A DNA stretch of 33,665 bases from Acidobacteriota bacterium (GCA_021791935.1 JAJYVR010000005.1:1-33665), one strand, 5' to 3'; shown: positions 1 to 8,957, numbered from the stretch's first letter. Notes: generated by a model from the letters alone, not told the origin. A program made the numbers and translations.

Positions 1-1
1 G

Positions 2-1357
2 ATCGAAAATTATCCCATCTCCGGGATGCGGGCGCATTCGTTGCTGATCCGCGCCATTGGCATGGTCAAGCGTGCTGCCGCCGAGACCAACAAAAAACTC
101 GGCCTGGTCGACGCGCATCGTGCCGACGCCATTTCGAAAGCCGCGCAAGAAGTCATCGATGGCAAGTGGGATGAGGAATTTCTCGTCGATGTCTTTCAGG
201 CCGGCGCAGGCGTCAGCTTCCACATGAACGCCAACGAGGTCATCGCCAATCGAGCCAATCAACTGCTCGGTGGGGCGCTAGGGGAGTATGCGCATGTCCA
301 TCCCAACGACCATGTGAACTATGGCCAGTCCACCAACGATGTGTTTCCCACCGCCATGCGTCTGGGCACGCTGCTGGCGCTCGAAACGCTGTACCCGGTG
401 CTCGAATCGCTGGCCGCCAGCTTCGAAAATAAGGCCAAAGAGTTCGACAGCATTCTCAAGTCCGGCCGCACGCACCTGCAGGATGCCGTCCCCATTCGCC
501 TCGGCCAGGAATTTGCCGCCTACGCCGTCGCCATCCGCAAAGCGCGCGCCAACATCTCCCAACAATCTGACGCCCTGCGCGAACTCGGCCTCGGCGGTTC
601 AGCCGTCGGCACCGGCATCAACACGCATCCGCGCTATCGCGCCACGGCCATCGCGACCCTGGCGAAAATCTCCGGCCAAAAGCTGACCCCAGCCAAAGAC
701 ATGCGTTGGGCGATGCAGTCGAATGCCTGCATGGGCGATGTCAGCGCCGCGCTGCGCTCGCTCGCGCTCGAAATCATCCGCATCTCGAACGACCTGCGCC
801 TGCTCGCCTCCGGCCCCAACACTGGCCTCGCGGAAATTGTTCTGCCCAGCCTGCAACCGGGCTCCTCCATCATGCCGGGCAAAATCAATCCCGTCCTGGC
901 GGAGCTGGCCGCCATGGTCAGCTTTCAGGTGATCGGCAATGACACCGCCGTCGCCTACGCCGTGCAGGCCGGCCAGCTTGAATTGAACGTGATGATGCCG
1001 ACGATGGCGTACAACGTCCTGCAATCGATCGCCATTCTCGCGAATATGCTCCGCCAGTTCGACCAGCATTGCATCGCCGGCATCACCGCCAATCGCGCCC
1101 GCTGCCAAATGTATGCGGAGAGCACCGTTTCGCTGGCGACCGCGCTGAATCCCTACATCGGCTATGCCAGGGCCGCGGAAATCGTCAAGGAATCCGTGGC
1201 GACCGGGCGCTCCATCGTCGAGCTGGTGCGCGAGAAAAAGCTGTTGAGCGAAAAGGAAATCGCCGAAATCCTCGACCCCAAGCGCATGACCGAACCGCAA
1301 GCCCCGCTGCGGGCCGCGAAAAAGCGCGACCGTGCCAGGAAGCGCCAGAAGAGTTGA
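2..1357 (+). CDS. aspA: Aspartate ammonia-lyase (fumarase/aspartase superfamily), 5'-truncated by window start
   Basis: Open frame runs from base 2 (IENYPISGMRAHS...). Contains the superfamily signature GSSIMPGKINP, plus GRTHLQDAVPIRLGQEF and NDHVNYGQSTNDVFPTA. Confidence 0.88.
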   Translation: MENYPISGMRAHSLLIRAIGMVKRAAAETNKKLGLVDAHRADAISKAAQEVIDGKWDEEFLVDVFQAGAGVSFHMNANEVIANRANQLLGGALGEYAHVHPNDHVNYGQSTNDVFPTAMRLGTLLALETLYPVLESLAASFENKAKEFDSILKSGRTHLQDAVPIRLGQEFAAYAVAIRKARANISQQSDALRELGLGGSAVGTGINTHPRYRATAIATLAKISGQKLTPAKDMRWAMQSNACMGDVSAALRSLALEIIRISNDLRLLASGPNTGLAEIVLPSLQPGSSIMPGKINPVLAELAAMVSFQVIGNDTAVAYAVQAGQLELNVMMPTMAYNVLQSIAILANMLRQFDQHCIAGITANRARCQMYAESTVSLATALNPYIGYARAAEIVKESVATGRSIVELVREKKLLSEKEIAEILDPKRMTEPQAPLRAAKKRDRARKRQKS

Positions 1358-1360
1358 AAA

Positions 1361-1416
1361 GCAGGTCCCTCCGCTCCGGCAACTCGCGTTCCGAGTTGCC
1401 TTCGGTCGGGATGACA
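1361..1416 (-). repeat. REP-like palindrome copy 1 (C/G subfamily)
   Basis: GCAGGTCCCTCCGCTCCGGCAACTCGCGTTCCGAGTTGCCTTCGGTCGGGATGACA; internal stem GGCAACTCG/CGAGTTGCC; ends shared with eight other copies in the window. Confidence 0.85.
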
Positions 1417-1597
1417 GACTTTGCCTCATCGGAAAATTGCCTTTACCGAGTCGCCATTCCTGCCTCGATTCGCCCGGGCATTCCCGCGGTTGATACCTTC
1501 CACGATTCCCCTGGGCCAACGTTCCATCCGCAGGCGAACCGACATGGCCGTACAATGGGAGATAATACGATTCCCCCAAAGGCACGTACAACACTGA

Positions 1598-2662
1598 ATG
1601 TCCTCTAACGGCTATCACTCTCGCTCCTCACGCAGCCACAATCTGCGTTCGCTGTTCAGCTTGTTCTCAAGCGACCTGGCCATCGACCTTGGCACGGCCA
1701 ACACGCTTGTCTTCGCGGCTGGCAAGGGCATCGTTGTCAATGAGCCTTCGATCGTCGCGTTGAACAAGACCACCGGCGAAGTGGAAGCGGTGGGCAAGGA
1801 AGCCAAAGAGATGCTGGGCCGCACCCCTGGCAACATCGTCGCCATCCGTCCCATGAAGGACGGCGTCATCGCCGACTTCAAAGTCACGGAAAAGATGTTG
1901 AATTACTTCATCCAAAAAGCGCATGGCCGCAAGATGCTGGTCCATCCGCGCATCGTTATTGGGGTTCCGTCGGAAATTACCCAGGTGGAAAAGCGCGCCG
2001 TGGAAGATTCCGCCTATCGCGCCAAGGCGAGCGAAGTCTACCTGGTCGAGCAGGCCATGGTGGCCGCCATCGGCGCCGGTCTGCCGATTACAGAACCCGG
2101 CGGCAACATGGTTGTCGACATCGGCGGCGGCACTACAGATATCGCGGTGATCTCGCTTTCCGGCATCGTCTATTCGCGTTCCGTCCGCATGGCCGGCAAC
2201 CAGATGGACGAAGCCATCATGAATTATCTGAAGCGCAAATACAATCTGCTGATCGGCGAGCGCACCGCCGAGCACATCAAGATGGAGTTGGGCTCGGCGT
2301 ATCCGCTGGACAAGCCTGTCACCATGGAAATCAAAGGCCGCAACCTGATTGAAGGCGTGCCCAAGACCATCACCATCGACGACAGCGAAATTCGCGAGTC
2401 CCTGGCGGAATGCATCAGCACCATCATGAACGCGATTCGCGTGGCGCTGGAACGTACACCGCCGGAGCTTTCCGCCGACATCAGCGACCGCGGCATCGTG
2501 CTGACCGGCGGCGGCGCGCTCATCAAAAACCTGGACAAACGGATTCGCGAAGAAACCGGTCTGCCAGTCTCGGTGGCGGACGATCCACTGGCATCTGTCG
2601 TACTCGGCACCGGAAAGATGCTGTCGGACTTCCGTTTGCTGCGCAAGATCAAGATCGATTAA
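1598..2662 (+). CDS. mreB: Rod shape-determining protein MreB
   Basis: Actin-like ATPase motifs DLAIDLGTANTLVF, VVDIGGGTTDIAVISLSGIV, GIVLTGGGALIKNLD; followed by mreC/mreD. Confidence 0.95.
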   Translation: MSSNGYHSRSSRSHNLRSLFSLFSSDLAIDLGTANTLVFAAGKGIVVNEPSIVALNKTTGEVEAVGKEAKEMLGRTPGNIVAIRPMKDGVIADFKVTEKMLNYFIQKAHGRKMLVHPRIVIGVPSEITQVEKRAVEDSAYRAKASEVYLVEQAMVAAIGAGLPITEPGGNMVVDIGGGTTDIAVISLSGIVYSRSVRMAGNQMDEAIMNYLKRKYNLLIGERTAEHIKMELGSAYPLDKPVTMEIKGRNLIEGVPKTITIDDSEIRESLAECISTIMNAIRVALERTPPELSADISDRGIVLTGGGALIKNLDKRIREETGLPVSVADDPLASVVLGTGKMLSDFRLLRKIKID

Positions 2663-2733
2663 TTGGTTCGCGTTCTGCAAGCGGGGCCCGCTGAAGATTT
2701 ATTTGATTCCACTAGAAATGGAGCGTTCTAAAG

Positions 2734-3165
2734 GTGGAAGCGAAGACCGGCTCGCATCAACGTCCAATTTTCGGGGTGATATTGCTGCTCTCACTCGCCC
2801 TGAATGCGTTCTTAATATGGAACGATCACTATGATGTTCCAGATGTGAATTTCTTCCCGCATGGATTGCGAGATGCGTATTTCATCAAGAGGCACGCAGG
2901 AGGAAAGTATTTTGTAATTGAGCACTCAGGGCACCGTTATTTGGTTAAATGCCAGGACACATTAACTTGGCTCGGCGGTATTTACACTTCAGGCCAACCC
3001 ATGGTCGATGGATGCACCTATATTCCATCTTTAGTCGGCAAAAGTATTGCTGGAGGTCTGATGCGCAATGAAGGCGATGCTCTGGTATACCAGCCGTGGG
3101 AGCAGGTGGACACCGAGCAAACAGCAGACATTCTCACGATTGTCAGTGACGAAAAAAGTAGGTAG
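2734..3165 (+). CDS. Hypothetical protein with N-terminal transmembrane segment (GTG start)
   Basis: 143-aa ORF on the operon strand; hydrophobic segment FGVILLLSLALNAFLIW; less GC-rich than flanks. Confidence 0.55.
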   Translation: MEAKTGSHQRPIFGVILLLSLALNAFLIWNDHYDVPDVNFFPHGLRDAYFIKRHAGGKYFVIEHSGHRYLVKCQDTLTWLGGIYTSGQPMVDGCTYIPSLVGKSIAGGLMRNEGDALVYQPWEQVDTEQTADILTIVSDEKSR

Positions 3166-3214
3166 CTGTTTCCAAACAGGCGTTGTTTGAAGTGAATTAA
3201 GTATTGCAGAAATC

Positions 3215-3254
3215 TGTCATCCCGAGCGAAGCGCAGCGTAGTCGAGGGACCTGC
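3215..3254 (+). repeat. REP-like palindrome copy 2 (G/C subfamily), upstream of GIY-YIG gene
   Basis: TGTCATCCCGAGCGAAGCGCAGCGTAGTCGAGGGACCTGC; short form, same ends as other copies. Confidence 0.85.
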
Positions 3255-3262
3255 TTTTAACC

Positions 3263-3625
3263 GTGCGTGAACACACCTACTTCGTTTACATAATTGCCAG
3301 CCGATCGCGCACCATTTACATCGGGATCACCAGGGATTTGCGCCGTCGCGTTTGGGAACACCAGGCCGGTACCTTCCCAGGCTTTACACGAACCTATCGC
3401 TGTCATCGGCTGGTATGGTTCGAGACGTATTTCACTGTGACGCGAGCTATTGACCGCGAAAAGCAGCTCAAAAGATGGTCGCGCACCAAGAAGATCAACC
3501 TTATTGAACAGGAAAATCAGCTATGGGCGGATCTGAGCGAAGAATGGCCTCAAACAGCAGGTCCCTCGACTGCGTCCCGTCGCCGAAGCGACGCGGACTT
3601 CGCTCGGGATGACAAAAATATTTGA
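3263..3625 (+). CDS. GIY-YIG nuclease family protein (GTG start), C-terminus encoded by repeat copy 3
   Basis: MREHTYFVYIIASRSRTIYIGITRDLRRRVWEHQAG: GIY-YIG fold motifs (VYI...YIGIT...RRVWEH). Very similar to the 23366..23680 protein. Confidence 0.88.
   Translation: MREHTYFVYIIASRSRTIYIGITRDLRRRVWEHQAGTFPGFTRTYRCHRLVWFETYFTVTRAIDREKQLKRWSRTKKINLIEQENQLWADLSEEWPQTAGPSTASRRRSDADFARDDKNI
3558..3614 (-). repeat. REP-like palindrome copy 3 (G/C subfamily), overlaps GIY-YIG 3' end
   Basis: GCAGGTCCCTCGACTGCGTCCCGTCGCCGAAGCGACGCGGACTTCGCTCGGGATGACA; internal stem GTCGC/GCGAC. Confidence 0.85.
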
Positions 3626-3631
3626 GGCCTC

Positions 3632-4954
3632 ATGGAATCTTTTCTCAGCCGCTACCGGAATCCTCTGATCCTGCTGGCACTCGTGCTGGCGCAGTTGCTC
3701 GGCCTTGCCGTGCAGGTGCGTCGCTCCAACGCCGGTCAGGATGGAAAGCAAACGCGCCTCATCCGCCTTTGGGTCGTCACTGCCTTTTCGCCGTTTGAGC
3801 GGGCACTCCTGTCGGTGGGCCATGGCGTCAGCCACACCTGGAACGACTATGTGGATCTGCGCCACGTTCGCCGGCAGAACCAGCAACTGCAGTCGGAATT
3901 GGACCGGATTCGTCTCGAACAATCCTCGCTGGCCGTCGATGCACGCCAGGGATTGCGCCTGCAGAAGCTCTTCGGGTTTCAGCGGCAATATATTTCAAAA
4001 ACCGTCGCCGGCCATGTCATCGGCACCAGCGGCACCGATCTGTCGCGCGTATTGGTCATCGATAAAGGCTCGAAAGACGGCATCAAAACCGACATGCCGG
4101 TCATCACCCCCGACGGCGTGGTCGGCAAAGTGCGCGATGTATTTCCGCACACCGCCCAGGTGCTGGAGATCAACGACGAAACCAGCGGCCTCGGCATCGT
4201 CCTCACGCAGACGCGGCTGCGCGGCATTCTGCGCGGCAACGCCGCCGGGCAAACGGAAATCATCGACGTCCTGCCGGATGAACGCATTCAACCCGGCGAA
4301 CAAGTTGTCACCAGCGGCGGCGACAGCGTGTATCCCTCCGGGCTCCCAGTCGGGACGGTCGAGCGCGTGGTCAACGATCCGGAGCACGATCCCTATGTTG
4401 CCGTGGTGGTTCGGCCAGCGGTCAACCTGTCTCGACTGGACGAAGTGCTGGTGATCACAGAAACCCAGAACACCATGCCCACGGCCATGCAGCAGGACAT
4501 TGCGACCAGCGAGCAGAGGGCGGCCGATGTTCTGGCCCAGCGGCTGCCCAGCGTGCCGCCGCCCGCAACCGTCGGGCCCGATGGAAAACCCATCGACGCA
4601 AATACTCCGCCCTCCCCGGTGCGCCCCCCGCCTTCGCTGCATCCTGACCAGTTCACGCCGGACGCGACACCGCCGGCGTCCGCTCTCACCCCAGGGGCTG
4701 CGTATCCGAATCGGGTCTTTCCCGCGCAAGCCGCGCCGGTTTCGACGGGACACTCGAACACCGCGGCGCCTTCCACTGTAACGCCCGCGAAGTCTGCCCC
4801 CGCAACCGCAGGACCGAAGCCCGCAACGGCGCAGCCCAGGACGAACACGATTTCGAATCCGACAAGCGCAACCACGGCAACCCGGCATCCGAAAACGGCG
4901 CAATACCCGGCCGCCCCCACCCAGCCCACCACCGGTGAGGAGCGGCAGAACTGA
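3632..4954 (+). CDS. mreC: Rod shape-determining protein MreC, with long Pro/Thr/Ala-rich C-terminal tail
   Basis: N-terminal TM, coiled coil, then VIGTSGTDLSRVLVIDKGSKDGIKTDMPVITPDGVVGKV; sits upstream of mreD. Confidence 0.92.
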   Translation: MESFLSRYRNPLILLALVLAQLLGLAVQVRRSNAGQDGKQTRLIRLWVVTAFSPFERALLSVGHGVSHTWNDYVDLRHVRRQNQQLQSELDRIRLEQSSLAVDARQGLRLQKLFGFQRQYISKTVAGHVIGTSGTDLSRVLVIDKGSKDGIKTDMPVITPDGVVGKVRDVFPHTAQVLEINDETSGLGIVLTQTRLRGILRGNAAGQTEIIDVLPDERIQPGEQVVTSGGDSVYPSGLPVGTVERVVNDPEHDPYVAVVVRPAVNLSRLDEVLVITETQNTMPTAMQQDIATSEQRAADVLAQRLPSVPPPATVGPDGKPIDANTPPSPVRPPPSLHPDQFTPDATPPASALTPGAAYPNRVFPAQAAPVSTGHSNTAAPSTVTPAKSAPATAGPKPATAQPRTNTISNPTSATTATRHPKTAQYPAAPTQPTTGEERQN

Positions 4955-4956
4955 CC

Positions 4957-5478
4957 ATGGCACTCTTGCCCCAGCGCTCGCGTCGAGAAATGGAAGAACA
5001 CAGCTTCCACCCGCTCGTCCTGATTCTGGTGCCGCTGCTGGCCATTTTCTTGCAGGTCTACCTGCCGCTGCGCTTTCCCTCGTTCAACATTTTGAACCTG
5101 CCGGTGCTGATTGTTATCTATTTTTCCGTCTCGCGTCGCAGTCCGATCGGCGGAACGCTGCTGGGCATGGTCATCGGCATCCTTCAGGATGCAATGACGC
5201 ACCTGCCGCTTGGCATCAACGGCATCGTCGATTGCATTCTGGGTTATCTGGCTGCTTCGATCGGGTTGCGGATCGATGTCGACAACCCTGGCACCCGGCT
5301 GATCATGAACTTCACTTTTATCCTGCTGGCCAGCGTCTTGCACCTGCTGATTCTGCGCCGACTGGTCGGCATTCATGAGCAGTGGTACGGGTGGCACGAC
5401 CTGATTCGCGCCCTGGTCAACGGGCTGGTGGGGGTAGTTCTTTTTGCACTGCTCGACCGCCTGCGGCAAAGGGAATAG
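4957..5478 (+). CDS. mreD: Rod shape-determining protein MreD
   Basis: Small polytopic membrane protein directly after mreC and before PBP2; GMVIGILQDAMTHLPLGINGI. Confidence 0.88.
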   Translation: MALLPQRSRREMEEHSFHPLVLILVPLLAIFLQVYLPLRFPSFNILNLPVLIVIYFSVSRRSPIGGTLLGMVIGILQDAMTHLPLGINGIVDCILGYLAASIGLRIDVDNPGTRLIMNFTFILLASVLHLLILRRLVGIHEQWYGWHDLIRALVNGLVGVVLFALLDRLRQRE

Positions 5479-5517
5479 GGGAGCAATTCCGGAGTATCCT
5501 GAAGTCAACCCTTCCCC

Positions 5518-7674
5518 ATGGCTGGCACATATAACAAAGACGAAAGAATTCCATCGATCAAGCTGACGGCGATCCAGTACGTCATCGCACTGATCCTGGC
5601 GATACTCGTCTCCGGCTTGTGGAGACTGCAGGTGCTGGGCGCGCAAAACTATCGCGCGCTTGCCGAGGCCAACCGCATTCGCAAAGTCCCTATCCTCGCG
5701 CCGCGCGGAAAGCTCTACGATCGCGACGGACGCCTGCTGGTCGACAATTATCCCTCTGTCACGTGCTTCCTGGTTCCGGAGCAGGCCCGCAATCTTGACG
5801 CCGATTTGCCCCTCATCGCCGATGGCCTGCATATGCAGACCGATCAGTTGCACGCCATACTTTTGCGCTATCGCCATCAGCCCAAATATCAGCCCATCCC
5901 GCTGCAACAGGACATTACGCCGGACGAGCAGGCTTTTATCGCGGCCCATGCCAATGAGCTGCCCGAACTGGAAACCATTGAGGAGCAGCGGCGGCTCTAT
6001 CCCAGCAATGGCTTCGCCGCTCACCTCATCGGTTACGTCGGCGAAGTTTCTGAAGACATGCTCGACGACCCACGCTATGCCTTCTATCAACCGGGCGACG
6101 TGGTCGGTCGGTCCGGCGTCGAGGAGTCCTACGACCCCATCCTGCGCGGTCAGGATGGCTCCCGCGATGTGATTGTCGACAGCCACGGCCGCGAGCTGGG
6201 CGCGCTTGGCATCGAACCCGCGAAGCCGGGAAAATCAATTAAACTCACCATCGATCTTGACGTGCAGAAAGCCGCGGAGGAAGCTTTGGGCGCTCGGCAA
6301 GGCGCCATCGTCGCCATCGATCCGCGCACCGGCGAAGTGCTGGCCATGGTCAGTCACCCCACCTTCGATCCCAATCGGTTTGCCATCCGCATTCATCGCG
6401 ACGAGTGGAACAAGCTCATCGCCGACCCCGACCATCCGCTGATGAACAAGGCCATCCAGGCCCAGCTCGCTCCCGGCTCGACGTTCAAAATCATCGAAGC
6501 CATTGCCGGCCTGCAGGAAGGCATCGCGCAGACACTCAAAGTAGACTGCCACGGCGGCGCCGTCTTTTACGGGCGATATTTCAAGTGCTGGATTTCAGCC
6601 CGCCATCAATCGCACGGAATTACCGAGATCGGCAAGGGAATTTATCAGTCGTGCGACGTTTTCTTCTACACGCTTGCGGAAAAAATGGGCATCGACACGA
6701 TCGCGAAATGGGCCCACATGTTTGGCCTGGGACAGAAGACCGGCATCGATCTGCCGAATGAAGCGGCCGGCATCATGCCCTCGCCGGAATGGAAGATGCG
6801 CAACTACCACCAGAAATGGTTTGCCGGTGAAACCATCTCGGTCGGCATCGGCCAGGGAGCCATCGCCGTCACTCCGATTCAACTCATCCGCGCCATTGCG
6901 GGGATCGGGTCCGGCGGAGTTCTTAAGCGCCCGCACGTCGTGTTCCCGAATGAGATTCCCGCCGACCTGAAGGACTACTACCAGGACCGGTTTCCTGGCT
7001 CTGGCGATCAAGTAGTCCCCATCGATCCTGCCAACTGGCAGATTGTGACCGACGCCATGGCCCAGGTCGTCAGTTTTGCGGGAACGGCCGGTTTTGCGCA
7101 TTTGGATGGCATCGACTTCGCCGGCAAGACCGGCAGCGCGCAAATTGTCAGCAATGCCTATAAAGCGTCCGTGGGCGGCGGCGCAAAGCTGAACGATACT
7201 GCCTGGTTTGTCGGCATGTCGCCACGGAGAAACCCCGAAATTGCCGTGGTCGTGATGTGGCAGAACGGCTCGGAGGGATATTTCAGCGCTCGCCTGGCGG
7301 CCCGCGTCATTGAAGCCTACGTCAATAAAGAGCGTCTCCGCGACCACAACCTGATGCAAGTCGCCGCCAAGACCAATCCCGATGCCGGCAAGCCGTCATC
7401 GACTGTTCCCGTGACCGTGAAAGGGAAATCCGCGCCTGGCGCCGCCAAGCCGAAATCCATCGGTCAGATGCAGCCTCCTCGTGTCGCGACTGCATCTCCG
7501 ACAGAAATGGCCGCGCTCTGGACCGCTAGCGTCGCCCATCCGGAGGATCCGGACGCGAAGCAACTTCCCGCGCGCATCGCCGCGGCCTTTTCCCTGACCA
7601 AGGGCACCACCCTGCAAGCCGGCACATTTCTCCTTCCGCCGCCTCCAACGCCCCGCAACGGAGGTCGCGAGTGA
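5518..7674 (+). CDS. mrdA: Penicillin-binding protein 2 (peptidoglycan transpeptidase)
   Basis: APGSTFKIIEA (SxxK), YQSCDVFFY (SxN), FAGKTGSAQ (KTGS); dimerisation domain APRGKLYDRDGRLL. Confidence 0.94.
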   Translation: MAGTYNKDERIPSIKLTAIQYVIALILAILVSGLWRLQVLGAQNYRALAEANRIRKVPILAPRGKLYDRDGRLLVDNYPSVTCFLVPEQARNLDADLPLIADGLHMQTDQLHAILLRYRHQPKYQPIPLQQDITPDEQAFIAAHANELPELETIEEQRRLYPSNGFAAHLIGYVGEVSEDMLDDPRYAFYQPGDVVGRSGVEESYDPILRGQDGSRDVIVDSHGRELGALGIEPAKPGKSIKLTIDLDVQKAAEEALGARQGAIVAIDPRTGEVLAMVSHPTFDPNRFAIRIHRDEWNKLIADPDHPLMNKAIQAQLAPGSTFKIIEAIAGLQEGIAQTLKVDCHGGAVFYGRYFKCWISARHQSHGITEIGKGIYQSCDVFFYTLAEKMGIDTIAKWAHMFGLGQKTGIDLPNEAAGIMPSPEWKMRNYHQKWFAGETISVGIGQGAIAVTPIQLIRAIAGIGSGGVLKRPHVVFPNEIPADLKDYYQDRFPGSGDQVVPIDPANWQIVTDAMAQVVSFAGTAGFAHLDGIDFAGKTGSAQIVSNAYKASVGGGAKLNDTAWFVGMSPRRNPEIAVVVMWQNGSEGYFSARLAARVIEAYVNKERLRDHNLMQVAAKTNPDAGKPSSTVPVTVKGKSAPGAAKPKSIGQMQPPRVATASPTEMAALWTASVAHPEDPDAKQLPARIAAAFSLTKGTTLQAGTFLLPPPPTPRNGGRE

Positions 7675-7706
7675 TTTTGCAAGGGTCCGGTTACGGCCCG
7701 AAAACC

Positions 7707-7764
7707 GCAGGTCCCTCCACTTCGGTCGTCCGCCACGGCGGATCGACCTTCGGTCGGGATGACA
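7707..7764 (-). repeat. REP-like palindrome copy 4
   Basis: GCAGGTCCCTCCACTTCGGTCGTCCGCCACGGCGGATCGACCTTCGGTCGGGATGACA; internal stem TCCGCC/GGCGGA. Confidence 0.85.
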
Positions 7765-7776
7765 AACCTTATCGCT

Positions 7777-7828
7777 TGTCATCCCGACCGGAGTTCTCGC
7801 GAAGCGAGGATGCAGTGGAGGGACCTGC
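7777..7828 (+). repeat. REP-like palindrome copy 5, inverted relative to copy 4
   Basis: TGTCATCCCGACCGGAGTTCTCGCGAAGCGAGGATGCAGTGGAGGGACCTGC; internal stem CTCGC/GCGAG. Confidence 0.85.
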
Positions 7829-7862
7829 GGTTGTTTCTGCTGTCGCCAAGAGGGGATCTTAG

Positions 7863-8957
7863 ATGCGCCGCTTTCTTTCCTATCGCGATTTCGACTGGAC
7901 CTTGATGGGCTTTGTTGTGGCGCTGTCGGTGATCAGCGTGCTTGAAATTTACAGCGCCACCCTGCACACCAAGTTCGTCGATTTCGACCAGAAGCAGATG
8001 CTCTGGCTGGCTGGCGGCTTTGTAAGCATGTTTGTCCTGTCGCTCATCGACTACCACATCCTGCTGGATATCGCGGTATGGGCCTATGGCATCTGTCTGG
8101 TGTCGCTGGTGGCGGTCCTGGCGGTAGGGACCAAAGTCCTGGGCGGCCGGCGCTGGATCAGTTTGCCCGGCGGCATTCATTTCCAGCCTTCGGAATGGGT
8201 CAAGCTGGTACTCATCGTCGTGCTGGCCCGCTTCTTCACCAATCTCAGCGGCCGCGACCTCACGTGGAAAGACATCTTCAAGGCCATCGCCATGGTCGTC
8301 GTCCCCATGCTCCTGGTGATGAAGCAGCCGGACCTTGGCACCGCTCTTACCTACGCGCCAGTCCTGCTGGTGGGCCTGTTTCTCGGCGGCATTCGCTTTC
8401 GCCAGGCCGCGATTCTGCTTCTGGCCGCTTCCCTGGCCCTTGTTCCCGCCTGGTACAAGGTGCTGAAACCGTATCAAAAGGCGCGGCTGACCAGTTTTCT
8501 CGCGCCGGACAACGATCCCCGCGGCAGCGGCTATCAAATCCGACAATCGTTGATTGCAGTCGGCTCCGGCGGCGTCTGGGGGCAGGGCGCGGAGAAGGGA
8601 AGCCAGACCCAGGGCGATTTTCTTCCCATTCCATATACGGATTTCATCTTTGCCGCCTTTTGCGAGGAACATGGATTGGCGGGGGCCGTCCTTGTCCTGC
8701 TGTTATACTTCTTGTTGTTGATGCGTTTGGTCCAAAACGCTCAAACCGCCGCTGACCTGCCCGGCACGTTGATCGTCATGGGGGTCGTGGCCGTCCTGAT
8801 TTTTCAGATCGCGGTCAATGTGGGCATGGTCATCGGCTTGATGCCGGTCACCGGCATTCCGTTGCCCTTAATGAGTTATGGCGGCTCATCGGTATTGTTT
8901 ACGTTCCTGGCCCTTGGCATCGTCATGAACGTCCGCATGAGCCGCTTTGTGAATTAG
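7863..8957 (+). CDS. rodA: Rod shape-determining protein RodA (SEDS peptidoglycan glycosyltransferase)
   Basis: Polytopic SEDS protein; GGRRWISLPGGIHFQPSEWVKL, VTGIPLPLMSYGGSSVLFTFLALGIVMNVRMSR; follows mrdA. Confidence 0.94.
   Translation: MRRFLSYRDFDWTLMGFVVALSVISVLEIYSATLHTKFVDFDQKQMLWLAGGFVSMFVLSLIDYHILLDIAVWAYGICLVSLVAVLAVGTKVLGGRRWISLPGGIHFQPSEWVKLVLIVVLARFFTNLSGRDLTWKDIFKAIAMVVVPMLLVMKQPDLGTALTYAPVLLVGLFLGGIRFRQAAILLLAASLALVPAWYKVLKPYQKARLTSFLAPDNDPRGSGYQIRQSLIAVGSGGVWGQGAEKGSQTQGDFLPIPYTDFIFAAFCEEHGLAGAVLVLLLYFLLLMRLVQNAQTAADLPGTLIVMGVVAVLIFQIAVNVGMVIGLMPVTGIPLPLMSYGGSSVLFTFLALGIVMNVRMSRFVN

Noticed and set aside
1667-2680. 337-aa minus-strand ORF opposite mreB
   Set aside because: Antisense shadow of a strongly conserved gene; His/Asp/Gly-rich composition typical of reverse frames.
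4393-6186. 597-aa minus-strand ORF opposite mreC/mreD/mrdA
   Set aside because: Shadow ORF of GC-rich coding DNA; no recognisable domain, low-complexity composition, and it overlaps three well-supported genes.
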